From Alphaproteobacteria bacterium (GTDB lineage: Bacteria > Pseudomonadota > Alphaproteobacteria > UBA6615): a stretch of DNA of 21,728 nucleotides. Shown in pieces: positions 5,940 to 17,548 of the stretch (position 1 is its first letter; every line of letters starts with the position of its first letter). Location of the stretch: NCBI GenBank assembly GCA_013003285.1, contig JABDJY010000205.1:1-21728 (forward strand). The letters are read 5' to 3'. A program made the position numbers and the translations under genes. The notes below the pieces were generated by a model. The model was not told where the DNA came from. It saw only the letters and a list, made by a program, of their open reading frames with translations, and searched no databases.

Positions 5940-7619
5940 ATGGCCGCGCACCAGTATGTTTATGTCATGAAGGGCCTCACCAAGGCCTATACGGGCGGCC
6001 GCCCGGTGGTCGAGGATATTTGGCTGAGCTTCTATCCCGGCGCCAAGATCGGTGTGCTGGGCCTGAACGGGTCGGGCAAGTCGAGCCTGCTGCGGATCAT
6101 GGCCGGCGAAGACACCGAGTATCAGGGCGAGGCCTGGGCCGCCGACGGCCTGAAGGTGGGATTTCTGCCGCAAGAACCCCAACTCGACCCCGATAAAGAC
6201 GTGCTGGGCAATGTCATGGAAGGGGTCGCCGAAACCCAAGCGTTGCTCGACCGCTTCAACGAAGTGAGCATGCGGTTCGGCGAAGATTTAACGCCTGACG
6301 AGATGGATTCGCTGATCGCCGAGCAGGCCGAGTTGCAGGACCAGATTGAGGCCGCCGACGCCTGGGAGCTGGATCGCCGCATCGAGATCGCCATGGACGC
6401 GCTGCGCTGCCCGCCGGGCGACGCTGAGGTGACCAACCTGTCCGGCGGTGAGCGCCGCCGCGTCGCGCTGTGTCGGCTGCTACTGTCGAACCCGGACATG
6501 CTGTTGCTGGATGAGCCGACCAACCATCTCGATGCCGAATCGGTTGCCTGGCTCGAGCGCTTCCTGGCTGAATTCGCCGGCACGGTGGTGGCGGTGACCC
6601 ATGACCGCTACTTCCTCGACAATGTGGCTGGATGGATTCTTGAGCTCGACCGGGGCAAGGGTATCCCCTTCGAGGGTAATTACTCGGCCTGGTTGGAAGC
6701 CAAGGACACCCGGCTATCCCAGGAGGAAAAAGAGGAGAGCGCGCGCCAGCGCACCATTCGCCAGGAACTCGAATGGATTCGCCAGAGCCCGCGCGCCCGC
6801 CAGGCCAAGAGCAAGGCCCGGGTCGATGCGTTTGATAAACTGGTGGCCGACAGCGCCGACCGCGCCCCCGACAAACAGCAGATCACCATTCCCGCCGGCA
6901 CCAGGCTGGGCGATTTGGTCATCGAGACCGAGCAGCTTCGCAAGGGGTTTGACGACCGGATGCTAATCGACGGGTTGGACCTGAAAATTCCGCCCGGCGC
7001 CATCGTCGGCGTGATCGGCCCCAACGGCGCCGGCAAGACCACCTTCTGCAATATGATAACCGGTCAGGAGGCGCCCGATGACGGCAAGCTGACGATCGGC
7101 GATACGGTGGTGCTCGGCTATGTGGATCAGAGCCGGGATTCGCTGGCCGACGATAAGAATGTCTGGGAAGAGATTTCCGACGGGCTGGATGTGATCGAGT
7201 TGGGTAAGCGGACGGTACAGAGCCGGGCGTATGTGGCCGGCTTCAATTTCCGCGGCACCGACCAGCAGAAAAAAGTCGGCCAATTGTCCGGTGGTGAACG
7301 CAACCGGGTGCATCTGGCGAAGATGCTCAAATCGGGCGCCAATGTGCTGCTGCTCGATGAGCCGACCAACGATCTCGATGTGGATACGCTCCGCGCGCTG
7401 GAAGAAGCGCTGCTCGATTTCGCCGGTTGCGCCATCGTGGTCAGCCATGACCGCTGGTTCCTCGACCGGATCGCCACCCACATTCTGGCCTTCGAAGGCG
7501 ATAGCGAGGTCGTCTGGTTCGAAGGCAATTACGAGGCCTACGCCGCCGATCATAAACGCAGACGCGGCGCCGACGCCGATCAGCCGAGCCGGATCAAGTA
7601 CAAGCCCTTGCCGTCGTAA
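5940..7619 (+). CDS. ettA: Energy-dependent translational throttle protein EttA (ABC-F)
   Basis: A 559-residue soluble ABC-F ATPase with two nucleotide-binding domains and no membrane part. Domain 1 has Walker A 41-48 (GLNGSGKS), signature 167-171 (LSGGE) and Walker B ending in DEPTNHLD (191-198). Domain 2 has Walker A at 360-367 (GPNGAGKT), LSGGE at 449-453 and DEPTNDLD (473-480). The arm insertion in domain 1 (about 95-140) and the charged linker (about 255-305) are both present, and length and order match EttA closely. In E. coli EttA binds the ribosomal E site and gates entry into elongation according to the ATP/ADP ratio. GGAG precedes the ATG by about 9 bases. It is convergent with mlaC; no clear terminator is visible in the 37-base gap. 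Confidence 0.95.
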   Translation: MAAHQYVYVMKGLTKAYTGGRPVVEDIWLSFYPGAKIGVLGLNGSGKSSLLRIMAGEDTEYQGEAWAADGLKVGFLPQEPQLDPDKDVLGNVMEGVAETQALLDRFNEVSMRFGEDLTPDEMDSLIAEQAELQDQIEAADAWELDRRIEIAMDALRCPPGDAEVTNLSGGERRRVALCRLLLSNPDMLLLDEPTNHLDAESVAWLERFLAEFAGTVVAVTHDRYFLDNVAGWILELDRGKGIPFEGNYSAWLEAKDTRLSQEEKEESARQRTIRQELEWIRQSPRARQAKSKARVDAFDKLVADSADRAPDKQQITIPAGTRLGDLVIETEQLRKGFDDRMLIDGLDLKIPPGAIVGVIGPNGAGKTTFCNMITGQEAPDDGKLTIGDTVVLGYVDQSRDSLADDKNVWEEISDGLDVIELGKRTVQSRAYVAGFNFRGTDQQKKVGQLSGGERNRVHLAKMLKSGANVLLLDEPTNDLDVDTLRALEEALLDFAGCAIVVSHDRWFLDRIATHILAFEGDSEVVWFEGNYEAYAADHKRRRGADADQPSRIKYKPLPS

Positions 7620-7656
7620 CGCTGAGTTGCGATGAGGTCGCGATGCTGCGGCGCGG

Positions 7657-8283
7657 TCAGCCGTCCCGCTTCTTGCGCAGAATATCGAGAAGCGCGCTGA
7701 TTTCGCCGCTATTGCTGCGGATCACGGACGAAAATTCATCGCGCTGGGTGTTAGCCATGCTGATGCCTTCCACGCTGACATCGGTGATCTTGTAGATATC
7801 GCCGCGGCTGGCCACCCGCCAGTCGATACGCACCGGCGTCTGCGGGTCGCTGAAAAACAGGCTGCGGACGATGGCGACGTTTTCCGCCTTGTGGGCGCTG
7901 GGGGCGTTGACCGCCTGCTGTACTTCGAATTTCTCGCCGGAATATTCAGAAAAGCGGTCGGCCCAGGTGTTGACGATCACGTCTTCGAACAGGGCCATAT
8001 ATTCGGTGCGGTCTGCCTCGGAGGCGCCGCGCCAGTAGCGGCCGAGGACAAATCGCGCAATGCCGTTGATCGCGAAGCCCTCACGAAACAGGCCGCGAAA
8101 TTCCTGGCGGCGCATTTCCGGCGTCTGGCCATCGGCGGTCAATGTGTTGATGGCCCGGTCAGCGAGCGACTGGATGAATTCAGACGAGGCGGTCAAATGC
8201 TGGTCGGCATTTGCCGGCGTTGCGGCGATAATCAGCGCGACCAGTGGGCCGGCGATCGCGATTGTCCAACGGGGCAAGGCCAT
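7657..8283 (-). CDS. mlaC: MlaC-like periplasmic phospholipid-binding protein
   Basis: A 208-residue protein of the MlaC/Ttg2D family, close to the usual length of about 210. A signal peptide is evident (hydrophobic 8-21, cleavage likely after 'ANA' at 25-27). The mature part has family features such as 'FVLGRYWR' and a late 'YKITDVSVEGISMANTQRDEF' segment. MlaC carries phospholipids across the periplasm between MlaA at the outer membrane and the MlaFEDB transporter in the inner membrane. It starts 5 bases after the mlaA stop, so the two are co-transcribed. The mlaFED genes are not in the window, so the transporter must be encoded elsewhere or the order is rearranged. Confidence 0.92.
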   Translation of the reverse strand: MALPRWTIAIAGPLVALIIAATPANADQHLTASSEFIQSLADRAINTLTADGQTPEMRRQEFRGLFREGFAINGIARFVLGRYWRGASEADRTEYMALFEDVIVNTWADRFSEYSGEKFEVQQAVNAPSAHKAENVAIVRSLFFSDPQTPVRIDWRVASRGDIYKITDVSVEGISMANTQRDEFSSVIRSNSGEISALLDILRKKRDG

Positions 8284-8288
8284 GATTG

Positions 8289-9083
8289 CTACTGAGTTGT
8301 TGCGGCGGAACTCTGCTTCGGCGCCGGCTCAAAATCGAGCTCCAGCCCGATTGTCGGCGCCGCCTGCGTCGCTTCGAGGCTACCGTTCTTGATTTCGGCG
8401 ACGCGGCGTTGGCCGTACAGGCTTCGCACCGCGGCGTAATAATCAACGGAATTTCTCTGCAGATCGCGCACCTGTTCCAGATTACCTTCACGGGACAGGA
8501 CGGCAGAACCGACGCCGCGCCCGATGGTCGCTTGCGATCCTGCCACAATGCCAAGCGGGTCAATGAAGAAGTCGACAATGGTTCCTGTCGTATCGCGAAC
8601 GTTCGACGGTCCCAGCACCGGCAGCATGATGTACGGGCCCGTGCCTGCGCCCCATACGCCGAGCGTTTGACCGGCATCTTCATAAACCGGCGCACGGTCG
8701 GGGAAGGGGTTGCCGAGGAATAGGGTCGGCGCGCTGGCAACGAAACGCGAGGCTGCCATCTCGGCCCGCTCGAAATCACCCTGCAGCATCGAGTGCAGGA
8801 AGCTCAGGGGCATAAATAAATTGGCGATGAGATTGCCGATCGGCACTTTGAGTTCGTCCGGCATCAGGTCGCGATAGGTCACCGCCGCCGGCTGAAGGAC
8901 AAGCTGATCCAAGCCCACATTGAAGGCAAAGATGAACCGGTTCGGAATTTCGAGGGGATCGTTGATCTCAACATCGGCCGCCGCGTCCGGATCGTCGTTA
9001 GGCGTTCCGGCGCACGCGGTCAAAGCGACTGCAAGCAGAGCAACGCCGAGAATACGTCCACTTCCGCGTTTGAGTAACGGCAT
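8289..9083 (-). CDS. mlaA: MlaA/VacJ family outer-membrane lipoprotein
   Basis: A 264-residue lipoprotein. The N-terminal signal ends in the lipobox LTAC with the lipidated C24. The mature protein carries MlaA hallmarks: 'DPLEIPNRFIFAFN' near 42-55, 'PYIMLPVLGPSNVRDTTG' in the middle and 'YYAAVRSLYGQRR' late. MlaA forms a ring in the outer-membrane inner leaflet and removes mislocalised phospholipids from the outer leaflet, handing them to MlaC, which is encoded directly downstream. AGGGG precedes the ATG by 7 bases. It is divergent from the ArsR-methyltransferase gene across a 361-base spacer. Confidence 0.93.
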   Translation of the reverse strand: MPLLKRGSGRILGVALLAVALTACAGTPNDDPDAAADVEINDPLEIPNRFIFAFNVGLDQLVLQPAAVTYRDLMPDELKVPIGNLIANLFMPLSFLHSMLQGDFERAEMAASRFVASAPTLFLGNPFPDRAPVYEDAGQTLGVWGAGTGPYIMLPVLGPSNVRDTTGTIVDFFIDPLGIVAGSQATIGRGVGSAVLSREGNLEQVRDLQRNSVDYYAAVRSLYGQRRVAEIKNGSLEATQAAPTIGLELDFEPAPKQSSAATTQ

Positions 9084-9444
9084 CTACAACCCCTGATAAA
9101 TCCACTCATAGATTGGCACAATGGCGCCAACCCAACGCATACTCTGTTGCGCTAGAGCCGCACATTGCCCGCGTCACATTTACGGAGAGTTAATCCGCCT
9201 CGTAAATCAGGCTATTGCAGCACCAAACACTAGTATTTCTGCTACCACAGGTCATTTCGTAAGACCAGCAACCTTGCGGGATAAATCACCATGACAGCCG
9301 CACTGTTGCATAAATACACCACAGGATTTTTATGGGTGAAATAGGAGTAACTTTTCCGTTGCGCTAAGTAATATAAATCTATTGTTATATAATTAAATAT
9401 TAAAACTATGCTACGTTGGTTTGAGGCCGTTGCGATAAATCAAG
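9084..9444. other. Regulatory spacer between mlaA and the methionine operon
   Basis: This 361-base divergent spacer holds no gene. It becomes very AT-rich at about 9360-9415. The octamer GATAAATC occurs three times (9095-9102, 9280-9287, 9434-9441), the last just before the ATG at 9445. A 7-bp inverted repeat (ATTTACG 9178-9184, CGTAAAT 9201-9207) is also present. TATGCT at about 9408-9413 is a possible -10 box for the operon, but the -35 is unclear. I see no SAM or cobalamin riboswitch that I can recognise. Confidence 0.5.
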
Positions 9445-10398
9445 ATGGATCAACTGCTTACAGGATTGCGCGCGGCTGCGGAGCCGACCCGGTTACGTAT
9501 TCTCGCCCTGTGCTGGCGCGGTGAGCTGACCGCCGGCGAGCTCACGCGCACCCTTGGCCAAAGCCAGCCCCGAGTGTCGCGCCACCTGAAACTTTTATGG
9601 GAGGCCGGCCTGTTGGATCGGTTCCAGGAAGGTACCTGGGCATTCTTCCATCTACCTTCGGCTGGATTCGGTGCCGATTTGGCCCGCACGCTGCTGGCGC
9701 AAATACCGGATGACGACCCAACGATTCGCCGTGACCTGCAGCGTCTTGAGATGATCAAGGAAGAGCGGGCGGCGCGGGCGAACAGTTATTTCGGCGAGAA
9801 CGCGGCAAGTTGGGATCGCATTCGCGCGCTTCATGTGGATGAGGCCGAGGTCGAGAAAGCGCTCATCGATTTGTTGCCGCCGACGCGGATTAAGAACCTA
9901 CTTGATATCGGCACCGGCACCGGTCGCGTATTACAGCTGCTCGACCAGTATGTGGATCATGGGTTGGGGCTCGATCTCTCTCGCGAAATGTTGTCGGTCG
10001 CCCGGGCAAATTTGGCCGATCCCCGCTATGCCCATTGCACGCTGCGTCAGGCCGACATGTATCAACTACCGGTCGAGGAGGGCTCGTTCGATCTGATCGT
10101 GCTCCATATGGTGCTGCATTTTTCAGACCAGCCGGCGCGCGTGATCGCCGAGGCGGCGCGCGCCCTGGCGCCCGGCGGTCATTTTCTGATTGTCGATTTC
10201 GCACCCCATTCGATGGAGGAGTTGCGCGACGAACACGCCCATCGGCGGTTGGGGTTCGCACGCGACGAGGTCGATGCCTGGTGTCTGAAAAACGGGTTGG
10301 AGGTGGTCGAGGTACGTGACCTGGATGGTGATCCGCTCACCGTTTCCATTTGGAAAACTCGATCATCGCAATTGCCTTCAGCCCGGACGGCGGCTTGA
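9445..10398 (+). CDS. ArsR-family regulator fused to a SAM-dependent methyltransferase domain
   Basis: A 317-residue two-domain protein. Residues 1-75 are an ArsR/SmtB winged helix ('AAAEPTRLRILALC', recognition region 'LGQSQPRVSRHLKLLWEAGLL', wing near 60-70). No metal-binding CxC motif is visible. Residues about 115-305 are a class I methyltransferase with motif I 'LDIGTGTG' (153-160), the acidic 'GLDLSREML' (175-183) and 'LAPGGHFLIVDF' (241-252). It lies 4 bases upstream of metF and heads the metF-metH operon. ArsR-type regulators that sense S-adenosylhomocysteine (SahR) control methionine-cycle genes in Proteobacteria, so SAM/SAH binding by the methyltransferase domain as a sensor is a good inference. 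Active methylation is the alternative. Confidence 0.85.
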   Translation: MDQLLTGLRAAAEPTRLRILALCWRGELTAGELTRTLGQSQPRVSRHLKLLWEAGLLDRFQEGTWAFFHLPSAGFGADLARTLLAQIPDDDPTIRRDLQRLEMIKEERAARANSYFGENAASWDRIRALHVDEAEVEKALIDLLPPTRIKNLLDIGTGTGRVLQLLDQYVDHGLGLDLSREMLSVARANLADPRYAHCTLRQADMYQLPVEEGSFDLIVLHMVLHFSDQPARVIAEAARALAPGGHFLIVDFAPHSMEELRDEHAHRRLGFARDEVDAWCLKNGLEVVEVRDLDGDPLTVSIWKTRSSQLPSARTAA

Positions 10399-10402
10399 TT
10401 TT

Positions 10403-11299
10403 ATGACCCAAAATTCTGCGCATATTTCGGTGAGCTTCGAGTTCTTCCCGCCGAAAACCGACGCCGCCGAACGGTCGTTATGGGAGGCGGTATGCCGCCT
10501 GGCGCCGCTGCGGCCGGCCTTCGTTTCGGTAACGTATGGCGCCGGGGGCACGACGCGCGAGCGCACCCATGCGACGGTGACCCGCATCGTACGGGAAACA
10601 GCGCTGACGCCGGCGGCGCATCTGACATGCGTGGAGGCAACCCGCGAACAGGTTGATGGTGTGGCGCGCACCTATTGGGATTCGGGAATTCGCCATCTGG
10701 TGGCGCTGCGCGGCGATCCGCCGGACGGCGCCGCCGGCTATCATCCGACCGCAGGCGGCTATGATTATGCCTGCGATCTGGTGACTGGACTACGTAACGT
10801 GGCCGACTTTGAGATTTCTGTCGCCGCCTATCCGGAGGTCCATCCCGACGCGCCGAGTGCGGCATTCGATCTGGATAATTTAAAACGCAAGATCGATGCC
10901 GGGGCGACCCGCGCGATCACCCAGTTCTTTTTCGACAACGGGGCTTTCCTGCGCTTTCGCGATGCCGTTGCCGCGGCGGGCATCGATGCGCCCGTGGTGC
11001 CGGGCATCATGCCGGTCACCAACTTCAACGGTATCCGCCGCTTCGCCGAGGGTTGCGGGGCGTCCATACCGGCATCGCTGGCGCAGGCCTTCGAGGGTTT
11101 GGACGACAATGCCGAAGCGGCGCAACGCGTGGCCAAGCAGGTCGCGAGTGCGCAATGCCTCGATCTGGCCGAGCATGGTGTACGTGAATTTCATTTTTAT
11201 ACGCTCAATCGTGCCGAATTGACGTTCGCCATTTGCCAGCAATTGGGCGTGGTTGCCGAAGACGCGCCGGTTGCGGTCGATCAGGAGGCGGCGCGATGA
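10403..11299 (+). CDS. metF: 5,10-methylenetetrahydrofolate reductase
   Basis: A 298-residue FAD enzyme, matching the usual bacterial length of just under 300. Signatures in order: 'SFEFFPPKTD' (11-20) with the catalytic glutamate E13, 'TYGAGGTTRERT', 'HLTCV', 'ALRGDPPDG', 'VAAYPEVHP', 'TQFFFDN' and 'GIMPVTNF'. It reduces methylene-THF to 5-methyl-THF, the methyl donor used by the methionine synthase encoded next. A longer frame opens at 10316, inside the upstream gene. ATG 10403 is preferred because it gives the family N-terminus and sits 4 bases after the upstream stop. Its own stop overlaps the next start by ATGA, showing translational coupling. Confidence 0.95.
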   Translation: MTQNSAHISVSFEFFPPKTDAAERSLWEAVCRLAPLRPAFVSVTYGAGGTTRERTHATVTRIVRETALTPAAHLTCVEATREQVDGVARTYWDSGIRHLVALRGDPPDGAAGYHPTAGGYDYACDLVTGLRNVADFEISVAAYPEVHPDAPSAAFDLDNLKRKIDAGATRAITQFFFDNGAFLRFRDAVAAAGIDAPVVPGIMPVTNFNGIRRFAEGCGASIPASLAQAFEGLDDNAEAAQRVAKQVASAQCLDLAEHGVREFHFYTLNRAELTFAICQQLGVVAEDAPVAVDQEAAR

Positions 11300-12356
11300 C
11301 CCGCGACGAACGTTTGGCCGCACTTCATGCCGAGGTGGCACAGCGCATCCTTGTGTTGGACGGCGCCATGGGCACCGAAGTTCAGGCCTTGAACCTGAGC
11401 GAAGCGGACTATCGGGGTGACCGGTTCGCCGACCACGACCACGATTTGAAGGGCAACCATGATATTCTGAACCTCACGGCGCCGACATTCATCCAGGAAA
11501 TTCACGAGAATTATTTCAACGCCGGCGCCAACATTATTGCCACCAACACCTTCAATGCCTCGTCGATCTCGCAGGCCGATTATGGCGCCGAGGATTGCGT
11601 CTACGACATAAACCACGCCGGTGCGCGCCTTGCCCGGGCGGCGGCGGAAACGATTATGGCCGGGCACGCCGAGCGGCATTGCTGGGTCGCCGGTGCGGTG
11701 GGGCCGACCAACAAGACAACGTCGATTTCACCCGACGTCAACGATCCGGGCTACCGCGCCATCACCTTCGACCAAATCAAGGAGGTCTATAAAGAGGCAG
11801 TACGTGGTCTGGTCGATGGCGATGTGGATTTGCTGTTGATCGAAACCATCTTCGATACGCTCAACGCCAAGGCCTGCCTGTTCGGTATCGAAGAGCTATT
11901 CGAAGAGATCGGCATTCGCGTTCCTGTGATGATCTCCGGCACGATCACCGACCTGTCGGGGCGGACCTTGACCGGGCAAACGTCCGAGGCCTTCTGGTAC
12001 TCGGTGCGCCATGCGAACCCGTTCTCGGTCGGCCTGAATTGTTCTATGGGCGCCCGCGAAATGCGCGCCTATATCGCCGAAATATCCCAGGCGGCCGACA
12101 CGCTGGTGTGCGCGTATCCCAATGCCGGATTGCCCAACGAGTTCGGTCAATATGATGAAGGGCCAGATAGCACGGCCGATTATCTGTACGAATGGGCAAC
12201 GAGCGGCCTGGTCAATATCGTCGGTGGTTGCTGCGGCACCACGCCCGACCATATCCGCGCCATAAAGGCCAAGGTCGCGGATCTGCCGCCGCGTCCGGTC
12301 CCCACAATTGATGTAGCGATGCGTTTGTCGGGGCTGGAAGCCTTTTCGGTGTCGCC

Positions 12357-12360
<4 letters not shown>
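11296..12360 (+). CDS. metH: Split methionine synthase, homocysteine S-methyltransferase subunit
   Basis: A 354-residue protein equal to only the first (homocysteine-binding, zinc) module of MetH. It begins with 'LDGAMGTEVQ' (21-30). The three zinc cysteines are intact: C249 in 'GLNCSMG' and C312-C313 in 'GGCCGTTPDHI'. It has no folate or cobalamin module, which sits in the next gene. The start is fixed by AGGAGG at 11283-11288 and the ATGA overlap with metF; the longer frame from 11233 is not credible. The stop overlaps the GTG of the next gene by 4 bases (GTGA), so both halves are made together, probably for a stable complex. A similar split is, as I recall, found in Caulobacter and other alphaproteobacteria. 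Confidence 0.93.
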
Positions 12361-15032
<2,672 letters not shown>

Positions 15033-16193
15033 TTAAGACGCCGATGAAAGATCGCAGCCTGTCGGTAGATGCGTGGCAGCTCGGCTATATTGGTGCGCCA
15101 GCCAGGGAATGTGTTTTTCCGCGTTGATCGCGAGCGACTTCAACCTCTCGGGCAGAAATATGGTGGCGCCATAGATGCGCGTCCAGCGTTGGGTGTGTTC
15201 GGTCATCGGGCGTTCGCGGCGCTCCCATAGATCCAACGCGCTGGCCAGTTCCGGCGCCTCGTCGATCGCGACAGCAAGTCCCAATCCGTTCATCATGGCG
15301 TGGCCGGCCCCTTGCCCTAGATAAGGCGGCATTGCGTGTGCGGCATCGCCCAGAATTGCGACGCGTCCCACCGACCACCGCTTCAAGCGTATTGTCTGAA
15401 ATCGGACCCAGCGGCATTCCTCCCAATCGGTATCGCGCGATATCCGTTCGAGCAGGGGCGCCATTGTCGGAAAGGAGCTCTGCCACGCCGGCCTATCGAT
15501 CGGCGTTGCGCGTCCGGGCAGATCACGTTCCATGCAGGTCAGAATGACGTAAACTTCAGATGGCGAATTGGGACAATAAAGTATGCGGCGCTTGTCGGAC
15601 CAAGCCTCGATCATCGCGGTGCCGTCGCGCGCATCGCGGGCGACGTCTTCGGGCAAGCGCGGAATGACCATGCGCACGCCCCCCTCCTTTTGCCAGACCT
15701 GACGCTCCATCAAACCGAGAGACTCACGGATGACCGAGTTGATGCCGTCGGCGGCGATAATGAGATCTGCGCGGCAGGTTTTATGATCGTCGAGTTCGAG
15801 GGTGCCGTCGGGGTTGGCTCCGGTAACAGTCGATCCGGTAACAATTTCGACGCCGGTCTGATCGGCCCGTTCGGCGAGCAACGAGATGATATGGCGACGG
15901 CTGATCCGGTAGCGGCCAAGTCCGTTCTGAAGGCTCAACAGTATCTCGCCTTTGCCGTTTAAAGAGTCGCGCCGATCGATTTCCATGCCGCCGGCTAGAA
16001 TAGCATCGAGGATGCCTAGGGCCGCGAATATACGGGTCATGTTGTCCTGAATCGCGATGCCGTACCCCTCGGCTTGAAGTACTTGGCGGCGTTCATGGAC
16101 CCTTACGGACCAGCCACGATCAGCCAGACCGATTGCCGCGACAAGCCCACCAAAGCCAGCGCCAGCGATCTCTGCGTGGCCGGATAGCGCCAT
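15033..16193 (-). CDS. FAD-dependent monooxygenase (PHBH/UbiH fold)
   Basis: A 386-residue group A flavin monooxygenase. The Rossmann dinucleotide motif GAGFGG (11-16) ends with the acidic residue E34. The ADG motif binding both FAD and NAD(P)H is at 148-150 ('IIAADGINSVIRESLG'), and the second FAD motif 'GRVAILGDAAHAMPP' is at 276-290. Enzymes of this fold hydroxylate aromatic or isoprenoid-type rings using NAD(P)H and O2; the substrate cannot be deduced. GAGGAG stands 7 bases before the ATG. The gene is convergent with metH with no gap between stop codons, and divergent from the diguanylate cyclase gene. A terminator-like hairpin lies in its likely leader (16260-16292). Confidence 0.88.
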   Translation of the reverse strand: MALSGHAEIAGAGFGGLVAAIGLADRGWSVRVHERRQVLQAEGYGIAIQDNMTRIFAALGILDAILAGGMEIDRRDSLNGKGEILLSLQNGLGRYRISRRHIISLLAERADQTGVEIVTGSTVTGANPDGTLELDDHKTCRADLIIAADGINSVIRESLGLMERQVWQKEGGVRMVIPRLPEDVARDARDGTAMIEAWSDKRRILYCPNSPSEVYVILTCMERDLPGRATPIDRPAWQSSFPTMAPLLERISRDTDWEECRWVRFQTIRLKRWSVGRVAILGDAAHAMPPYLGQGAGHAMMNGLGLAVAIDEAPELASALDLWERRERPMTEHTQRWTRIYGATIFLPERLKSLAINAEKHIPWLAHQYSRAATHLPTGCDLSSAS

Positions 16194-16259
16194 TCGGGTC
16201 TCCTCATCGGGTATTCGGGTATATCGGGGATAATCATCGTCATTATGGCCCTAAATTTA

Positions 16260-16292
16260 TAAAAAGCCCCCGATTTGTGGCAATCTAGGGCT
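16260..16292 (-). terminator. Terminator-like hairpin upstream of the monooxygenase gene
   Basis: On the minus strand AGCCC (16292-16288) pairs with GGGCT (16269-16265) and, inside it, GATT (16285-16282) pairs with AATC (16275-16272) around a 6-base loop. TTTTTAT follows directly. This is a reasonable intrinsic terminator shape, but it lies about 70 bases upstream of the monooxygenase start rather than after a gene, so it would attenuate the leader or stop antisense transcripts. No upstream minus-strand promoter was identified. Confidence 0.35.
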
Positions 16293-16376
16293 GATTCCGT
16301 CGGGTCCACTAACAACTCGTTAACCGAAATCGGGTAACACCGGCTGCGCAGTTGCAGAACCCCGAACGAGGCCGTA

Positions 16377-17456
16377 GTGGAATATCCCCAAAATCTCAAA
16401 GAAGCCGCGCAAGTCGCGGCCGATGCTGTCGAGCGGATGGCGTCGCTCGGCATTACGGCCAATCCGCAGAATTTTACCGTGTGGTACGCCTATCTCAGCG
16501 GCCATGACGATTCGTTTGTACGCCACGTCGATAGCATGCTGGCGAAGAAGGAACCGTTCGACGAAACCCAATGCGCCGATTTGTATGCGGCGGTTCTGCG
16601 GCTAAGCATTGGCGAAAAAGAGGGAACCCGCGAAGCGGCCATCGATGCGGTGGGGGGCGATTTGGAACGCGCCATTGCTGCTACGACCGAAATTCTGCAA
16701 CAGGCCGGTTCGGATACCAAGAAATACGGTGAGACCTTGGAAGGCGCGGGTGGCGCTTTGCAGTCGGCCGGTACGGCGGAACAGATGCAAAGCGTTGTTG
16801 CCAATCTGGTCGCGCAAACCCAACGCATGGTGGAACAGAATCGAACCGCCAATGAAAGTCTGCAACAGTCGAATAACGAAATTGCCGAACTGAAAATCCG
16901 CATGGCGGATATTCGCAGCGAGGCGCTGACCGACCCGCTGACGGGTCTCGCCAACCGGCGCGCGTTTAGCGAACGGTTGAGCGATAGCATGTCCGCTGCG
17001 ACTAAGGATAAGGCGCCCTTGTGTTTGCTGATGCTCGATATCGATCATTTCAAATCTTTCAACGACACTTATGGGCATCAACTGGGTGACGAAGTGATAC
17101 GGCTGGTAGCCGGCTGCATGTCGGCCAAAACCAAAGAGCACGATACGGCCGCACGATATGGCGGCGAGGAATTCTCCGTCATTCTTCCCGCGGCTAGTTT
17201 GGAAGAGGCCAAAGAGGTGGCTGAGAAAATACGTCTCACCGTCGCTGGCCAGAAGATTGTCCGCAAGGCATCGCGACAGACCTTGGGGTCCGTCACCTTG
17301 TCGATCGGTGTTTCACTCCTGCGCCCGCAAGATTCCGACGAGGACCTGATTGAACGGGCCGATGCGGCCCTATACGCGGCCAAGCATGCCGGTCGTAACT
17401 GCGTGCAGCTCGAAACCGACTTGGTTGACGACGCCGGCGCCCGTAACGTCGCCTGA
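16377..17456 (+). CDS. GGDEF diguanylate cyclase (DgcB-like)
   Basis: A 359-residue cytoplasmic protein without membrane segments. Residues 1-160 are a helical N-terminal region with a coiled coil ('VAQTQRMVEQNRTANESL' region), which would drive dimerisation. Residues about 180-345 are a GGDEF domain with 'DPLTGLANRRAF', 'LMLDIDHFKSFNDTYGH' and the active motif GGEEF at 262-266, so c-di-GMP synthesis from two GTP is expected. The product-inhibition I-site RxxD is altered to K253-E-H-D256, so feedback inhibition may be weak. The start is GTG 16377, preceded by CGAGG at good spacing. The layout resembles Caulobacter DgcB; the input signal is unknown. No EAL domain is present. Confidence 0.9.
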   Translation: MEYPQNLKEAAQVAADAVERMASLGITANPQNFTVWYAYLSGHDDSFVRHVDSMLAKKEPFDETQCADLYAAVLRLSIGEKEGTREAAIDAVGGDLERAIAATTEILQQAGSDTKKYGETLEGAGGALQSAGTAEQMQSVVANLVAQTQRMVEQNRTANESLQQSNNEIAELKIRMADIRSEALTDPLTGLANRRAFSERLSDSMSAATKDKAPLCLLMLDIDHFKSFNDTYGHQLGDEVIRLVAGCMSAKTKEHDTAARYGGEEFSVILPAASLEEAKEVAEKIRLTVAGQKIVRKASRQTLGSVTLSIGVSLLRPQDSDEDLIERADAALYAAKHAGRNCVQLETDLVDDAGARNVA

Positions 17457-17548
17457 TAAAATATTCACGCTCGGCTAATCCGCCTATATGTGTTCGCGGT
17501 TGGCGTGCTAGAGGTGTGCGTCTCGCAGCCTATTTGGAATAACTGGCC

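Noticed and set aside
7620..7656. Possible terminator between ettA and mlaC
   Set aside because: The short GC-rich repeats do not form a convincing stem and no T run follows on either strand.
9130..9155. A third, weaker resemblance to the flanking promoter repeat (ACTCTGTTGCG near 9141)
   Set aside because: Only the last dozen bases are similar, with a gap in the -10 box, and no -35 match; it is probably chance.
9084..9444. Search for a SAM-II, SAH or cobalamin riboswitch before the methionine operon
   Set aside because: No B12-box-like or SAM-II-like conserved segments were found by eye; regulation by the ArsR-type protein is more likely.
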